From Lepidurus packardi (lineage: Eukaryota > Arthropoda > Branchiopoda > Notostraca > Triopsidae), in the NCBI GenBank assembly GCA_023053545.1, contig JAKZAN010000006.1, positions 3,415,001-3,479,000 on the forward strand: 64,000 bases of DNA, given 5' to 3'. Below the pieces are notes generated by a model, which was not told the DNA's origin, did no database searches, and saw nothing but the letters and a program-made list of their open reading frames with translations. Below are positions 58,754 to 64,000 of this stretch, in pieces; positions within the stretch are counted from its first letter, which is position 1; each line of letters starts with the position of its first letter. The position numbers and the translations under genes were made by a program.

Positions 58754-60205
58754 ATGAATGAACGAATAGGGTCCAGTCACTCGGCTGGACCGCCAACTTC
58801 GATCACGCATACGCCGAGCTTTGGCGTTACGAACCCTTTTCCATCACATCCCCATACAACGCTCTCTCATTTGCATTCACACAGCGTTGGCGTAGGCCTA
58901 GGAGACGCCCTAGGCTTGGGTCTTGGCCTTTTCCAAGACCACGACACTTCTAAAAACGGTTTGCCACCTTTTTCGTCGTTTGGCGGCGAAGATTCCCTTA
59001 GCGAAGGCTTATCATCACGTTTGTTAGACCTCGGGCTGCCTGTGACATCCTCTGGCGCTAATCCACACAGCTGGGATTTGTACGGCGAAGGTTTGTCTGC
59101 TCGTTTGGTCGACGTAGGCGGTGCTCCACCACCTTTGGGCTTAGGTTTTGGTCTCGGCTTAGGTTTCGGCTCGCAGCACCCACATCACCTTACTCCGCTC
59201 GGTCAACTTGGGTCTATCCAGTATCGACCATGGGAATCAAAAGATAGTTCCGCTGGTCCGATGCTACTGGAATTGGGGAAAATGGTAGGACCCATCACCG
59301 TGAGCGCGTCGGGTATGGTTTCGGGGCCGTCCACGGTTTCCTCCTTCTCCGATGCTTTTAATGGAGCACCCAAACTTCCTTCTTTCCAATCGCAATTCCA
59401 TCACAGTTTTTCACCTGGGCCGCCCGGCTCGGATCCCAACGGGCATAGTCATCAGCCTCCGTTTTCTTCAGCTGGCCTAGCTCCGTCTATGCCCAATAGA
59501 CCGCCCCAACAAGCTCCGCCTCCTCCCATGCTCAATCCTAACGCAGCTCCAAGGTATCCCCTGGTCCCGGCCCCGTTACCACCCCCGCCTCGTGTGGAAC
59601 ATCAGCAACCGCCTTACATCGACGAACGACACTTAGGCAGCTATCCACCTCCACATGTTCACCAGCCTCACGGTCATCCTCCGCCCGGTCCTGGGTATCC
59701 GGGACACCATCCTGACGCTATGAACCACCCCGGATCCGGTTATCATCGTATGAATGTTCCGCCTGTTAAGCAAGAAGTGGACAACAGCAAGCTGTACGCT
59801 GCTGGTCCGCTTCCCAACGCCCCTGGACCGGAGCATGGACGTCGCGCTTACAACGCCGGTACGGACGGCCGGAAGAAAGAGAAGAGAAAAATCCGGGCTC
59901 TGTCTTTAGAAGGCTCGGAGAGTGATTCTCAAGTAGCCTCCGTATCCAGTTCTGCAGGTACGTCTTCAGATTCGCTCATGTGTGCCAACGGCAATGGTTT
60001 CAAACAACCTGCTTTGCCCGGTGGTGGTCTAACAGGCGAAGATGGGAGCGAGAAGCCCTCCAAAAAGAAACGCAAACGCTGTGGCGAATGCATTGGATGC
60101 TTGCGCAAAGATAACTGTGGAGCTTGCGCACCTTGCCGTAATGATAAAAGCCACCAAATTTGCAAAGTCCGCCGCTGCGAGAAACTAACCGAGAAGAAAA
60201 TTAAG
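58754..60205 (+). CDS. Tet: CXXC zinc-finger protein, first coding exon, probable Tet
   Basis: A 484-codon exon ends in phase 0 at a good donor (ATTAAG/GTAAGG); the rest lies beyond the window. The first 380 residues are disordered: Leu/Gly repeats (VGLGDALGLGLGLF, LGFGLGLGFG), then His/Pro-rich stretches (QAPPPPMLNP, PLPPPPRVEH). Next are a basic cluster (GRKKEKRKIR), a Ser-rich run and KKKRKRCGECIGC. The CXXC domain follows with C-x2-C-x2-C, NCGACAPC, HQICKVRRCEKL: eight Cys binding two zinc ions, which recognises CpG DNA. The HQICK...RRCEKL type is shared by TET1/3, CXXC4/5 and arthropod Tet. Given the large N-terminal exon followed by a long intron, Tet (5-methylcytosine / 6mA dioxygenase) is favoured over a CXXC4/5-only protein, but the catalytic exons are not visible. 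Confidence 0.75.
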
Positions 60206-63200
60206 GTAAGGATATACTCCGAACACGTCTTAGACTTTAATGATTTACCGCAATTGCGTTTTCTTTCCGGATATTACTGTATATATTTTCTCTCCTTTAT
60301 TTTGTTTACATTTCTTTACTATTTATTTTAATCCAAGAACCGAAAAAAAGATTCAAGTCGTAGTACCGCATGTATAAAGTGTTGCCGTTTCCCGCTTCGT
60401 CGAAGCTACAAGTATTGCGATTCAAGTATACAAAAAAACAACAAAATAATTTGACCCTTGATTAGCATAAAACCTAGTTTCTTAGCAAGCTTCGCTCAGC
60501 TTAACATTTTTTTTTATCACATTCGTGCCCTTCCTCGCCTTTATTTTCTCGGTTGTACTCTTGGACAGAGAGGATGGCTAGGACCCAAGGCGAGAGGCAA
60601 AAGGGTTCCCCCGTCCTTGGGCCTTCGTTGTATTGCATTCACGCGGGACCACGTGGAGGCATGTGTGGAAGTGTGTGTGTGTGTGTCTGTGTGTGTATAT
60701 AGTAGTCCTCAGCGTGAGTGGAGCAACTCAAGAACATAGGACGCGGACAAGGACAAGGGAAGAGCGAGGAGAGTGAGGGGGCAGAGGGTGGCACAGTAGT
60801 ATGGGAGCATATATACAGGAACAGAACTGCGAGGCCTCTTTGCTTTCTGTGTTCATTCTCTTCCATGAATGAGGGCGGGTGGGAATCAACACATTCACGC
60901 TCCCGCGGCCGCGTGCCAAGCCACATCTCTAACAACTAACGGCCACATGGCAAATCAAAGAACGTAAACACTTTCGATGGCGAAAAGATTACCAAGCCAA
61001 GACTTGCGAAAAGACTTTTTAAAAACAGTAAAAGAAATAGTCATAGGGAAAGGTAACAATGCCAAGCTTACTACCACCATTGACGTTGCATTGCGTTGCA
61101 TTGCGCTGAATCGCTTTATTGTGTAATTGTTAAAGAGACGGTTAGACAAAGCGGTTATATTATTATTGTACGTCCCATCCGCCATTTTGAATACCGGGCA
61201 GCTGCAGCACAAATAGCAACATGTACGAGCGACATTGGAACTTCCTGTTTCCTTTCTTATTACGTGATAACGCACTAAAACCCCTTGTCAAGCACTATAC
61301 GCCAGGTGAAGATAGCATGAGCGGCTATATGTATATACGAGGTAGTGTCTAGGACTTTTGTACTTGCATGAAAAGCTTCCATGTTCAGTATTAAAAAAAT
61401 GGGGATTTGCGGGAGACTGCTTGGCAAAACTCATATGGAGCCTGCAAATATATACCAGCATCAGGGCGGGAGAGAGCTGTTGTTTGGATGGCAAAAGGTG
61501 GACATTGTGCATGTTATCTCAAGCTTGCATCTCGGGTCCATAGAGCAAGCACACACAACCAGCGTCCGCCGTTTCGTCCCTGATATAAATATTTAGCAAA
61601 AGAAGCACGGGCGAGTGGTGTCATGATGGCCTGGTTCTTGTCACTCCGGTTTCTAACTTTGTTCTTCGCTTATTCAAATCATTAACATGCTATAATGGGT
61701 ATACATGTGTATAGTGTATGGGTGACGTCTAGACGACGTGAGCCAAGACTAGTCAAACATCTCGAGGGATGCATTCAGGTTCTCATTAAGCATGGAAGTT
61801 TTGAAAAACAGCGAAGAAAGTTGGAGTAGATGGCCGTGGCTCCAGTCTTGGGAAGTCGAATGCTGTGTAGCAGTACACCGTGACCACATGGTTTCTGTAT
61901 GGCGAGCAGAAGCAAAAAAATATTTGAGGAAAGGAAGAGTAAAAGGAGGAAAAACCCAGCAAAAGTACAGCGGGCCTAACGAAGAATAGTTAGTAGGTAG
62001 GCCAAATAGCTGAAGGACTTCTGGCCAAAAATTCTACACAGACCGTGGAACCGAAAAGGCTGGCCAAGCCAGCTGGTCAACCTCTCTGTAGTTGAAGGTA
62101 TATACGCTTGCTAGAGCCTTTTGTGTCCATTTTTCGCATTCGTTCGGCCCGTCAGACAGCGTGCTTGTTAACCCCTCGGGCAAAAACGGTAGACGAAACT
62201 AAACCGCTGTTCCTTTTATCACTAGACTATTTTTGGGAAATTTTCTGATAAGACAGCGAAATAATCTCACATCAAGAGTCCTCAGTTTTTACTTCTTTCT
62301 TTATCGAGCTTTCTTTATTTTTTTTCAGATCTAGCTGACTATCGCTTTTCATTTGCTAGGAAATCGAAACCTATCCTAGCTAACATAAACAAAGAAAAAA
62401 AAGAACCTATGCCAGCTTTTGTTATGTTAAGAAAGACATTTTAAGCCCCATTGCTCTATTCCCGCGTTTGAGTGTAACGGTTAAGCTGAAATATGCAGGC
62501 GTTTCACTATATACCTTACCCTTAGGACTTATGAGTTTCTTATTGGGCCGTCTTGATTTGCAATTGCACCTTCTGGTGACCTATAGAGGCGAAGGAAACA
62601 CTTCAGCTACGCATCGACAAAGCGAGAATGCGCATATGGCGTAAGCGTGCCAATTTGTCCTGTCCATCTGGCGCGTTTTGGTAGGTTCAGCCAGCTCAGC
62701 AGTACCAAACGCATAAAGCAGAACCGAGTTTTAGGTATATTCTGGCTTTAGACGGGGTGGAATGGAAATGCAACATATCGGGGTAAAAGTTGGGAAGAAG
62801 GAATAGAGGACAAGGAAAACGCCTAAAACGAAAGAAAAAAGGAATAAAGGATACGACACGGGGGTAAGTAGTTAAAATGGTTGGAGGAAAGGAAGTGGGG
62901 GGCAAAGGCCCATAATAATGAGGAAACGGCCACATACGCACGCACCAACATCTTCCAACAAGGCTCATGAATACAGTCCGAAGTTTTGGTTCATCCCTTT
63001 TCCAACTTTCGAGCATGGACGAAATACAATAAAGATGAGGGAAAAAACACGTTGAAAACAGGCTGAGTTAGTAGTGAACAATGAGTAGGATACAGATTGA
63101 ATTTAAAAAAAAGACGGGGAGGAAGTCCGGCATTCATGTCCATCATTTTATGGGAATTGACTCTCCAACCGTGTACCTGGTTTGGTGGCTTGACACTTTT

Positions 63201-64000
63201 TTAAACAATCTTAGCGCCGGAGCCAATCTTGGAACAATTTCATCCATAGCGAAAATTCCGTTGCACAACGAGCACTCAAACGAGATTAAAGCATTGTTGG
63301 AAAGCATACATTCGCACGGAAGTTTCGTATAGTGGCATGTCGACATAAATATCGGCAGCTGCAGAAGCTTGCCATGGAAGCATCTTGCATTTGAGGTAGC
63401 GTGGGAAAAACGGCCTCGATAGCTGTCGCTGTTCTTTTCTTTCGCTTTTTTTGCTCTACTTCGGCCTTTTGTACCAGCATTTAGGCCTATTGTGTAATGT
63501 TATCGAGTCATCCTCTTCCCCGCCATATGCGACATGTAACTTGGCTGGCTCGCCCAATCCTACCCCCCAAAAAGTCCTACATTCTAAGCATCGAGTGGAG
63601 AATGGAACAGACGCGGGATTTTTTTTAAATGTGTTGATGCTGAGCAAATTACGAAAAGAGAACCACCAACTCAAGATGAATTATTTTATTAGTTGGACTA
63701 TACAAGTCTTTTGAGAGAGTAAATACTGAGTTAGCGGAGTTCTTTACAAGCGTCGGTAGCGTCCGTGGCGCCGCGCCAACCAGCAGCTGCCGGCCTCAAT
63801 ACCAGACGGCTAGACCCCCTTTTCAAACGAAAGACCCCCTTATTTTTTCACCACCTCCCTTTGCCTTTTCTCTACGCCTCCTATTTCGCAGCACCCAAAT
63901 TTTCGAACCGTAGCCGCGGTGGTAAAAATAGCCTTCGGGCGCAGCTGTAAGCCGAGCAGTTTTAGCCCTACTTGTTCAAGCACAGCATACCCCATATGTT
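60206..64000 (+). other. Long intron or downstream region of the CXXC gene
   Basis: No coding exon recognised to the end of the window. Small features include a TG microsatellite (about 60668-60700), a short TTGCATTGCG tandem near 61085-61105, and purine-rich tracts at 62740-62900. If the gene is Tet, this is the start of its first coding intron. Confidence 0.5.
60668..60702 (+). repeat. TG microsatellite
   Basis: An interrupted (GT)n run, GTGTGTGTGTGTGTCTGTG type, followed by TATATA. Confidence 0.85.

Noticed and set aside
1..64000. CRISPR arrays, rRNA genes, bacterial operons
   Set aside because: None seen. The spliced gene structure shows a eukaryotic nuclear genome, and no regularly spaced repeat-spacer pattern is present.

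Overview
The window is nuclear DNA from an animal, most likely an arthropod and plausibly a water-flea-like branchiopod crustacean. Genes are split by many short introns (about 50-90 bp, GT...AG). The set includes a spätzle-type cystine-knot ligand and a CXXC-domain first exon of the type found in arthropod Tet. The species call is inference; the gene identities rest on protein motifs read from spliced exons.

Layout. 1-5.0 kb: repeat-rich DNA with a broken hAT transposase (minus, 1298-2350), a probable foldback element (705-1133), and a five-exon FAM177-family gene (minus, 3616-4802). 5.08-9.77 kb: a candidate mobile element with repeated, partly inverted ends and two ORFs. One is a cysteine-protease-like protein with two C2HC zinc fingers; the other is an RPA70-like single-strand-DNA-binding protein. 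No transposase, Rep, helicase, polymerase or integrase was seen. 9.86-13.7 kb: RBM42, with an unrecognised secreted-protein ORF nested antisense in its last intron. 14.9-15.7 kb: BLOC1S6 (pallidin). 15.7-18.0 kb: repeats. 18.0-18.5 kb: a dithiol glutaredoxin. 19.8-32.6 kb: MED13 on the minus strand, about 26 exons. It is divergent from MRPL50 (32.8-33.8 kb), which is followed by SUPT4H1/Spt4 (34.1-34.7 kb). A SPATA22-like meiotic gene lies tail-to-tail with Spt4 (minus, 34.9-35.9 kb). 36.5-37.0 kb: a second copy of a dispersed repeat, with a tRNA-like insertion. 37.9-39.4 kb: a tandem pair of paralogous small membrane-protein genes of unknown family. 39.8-43.4 kb: a serotonin transporter (minus). 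44.7-49.5 kb: BMS1 (minus). 52.1-53.3 kb: the spätzle-like ligand. 58.75-60.2 kb: a first coding exon with a CXXC zinc finger, probably Tet, whose remaining exons lie beyond the window.

Most genes are ordinary housekeeping genes: transcription (MED13, Spt4), ribosome assembly (BMS1), mitochondrial translation (MRPL50), splicing/RNA binding (RBM42), organelle biogenesis (BLOC1S6) and redox (glutaredoxin). Signalling genes are spz and SerT. I see no operon-like co-regulation; the only shared control region suggested by layout is the 253-bp MED13/MRPL50 divergent promoter. The least explained items are the two-ORF element, the nested secreted protein, the tandem membrane-protein pair, and a strong-Kozak short ORF upstream of the CXXC exon.
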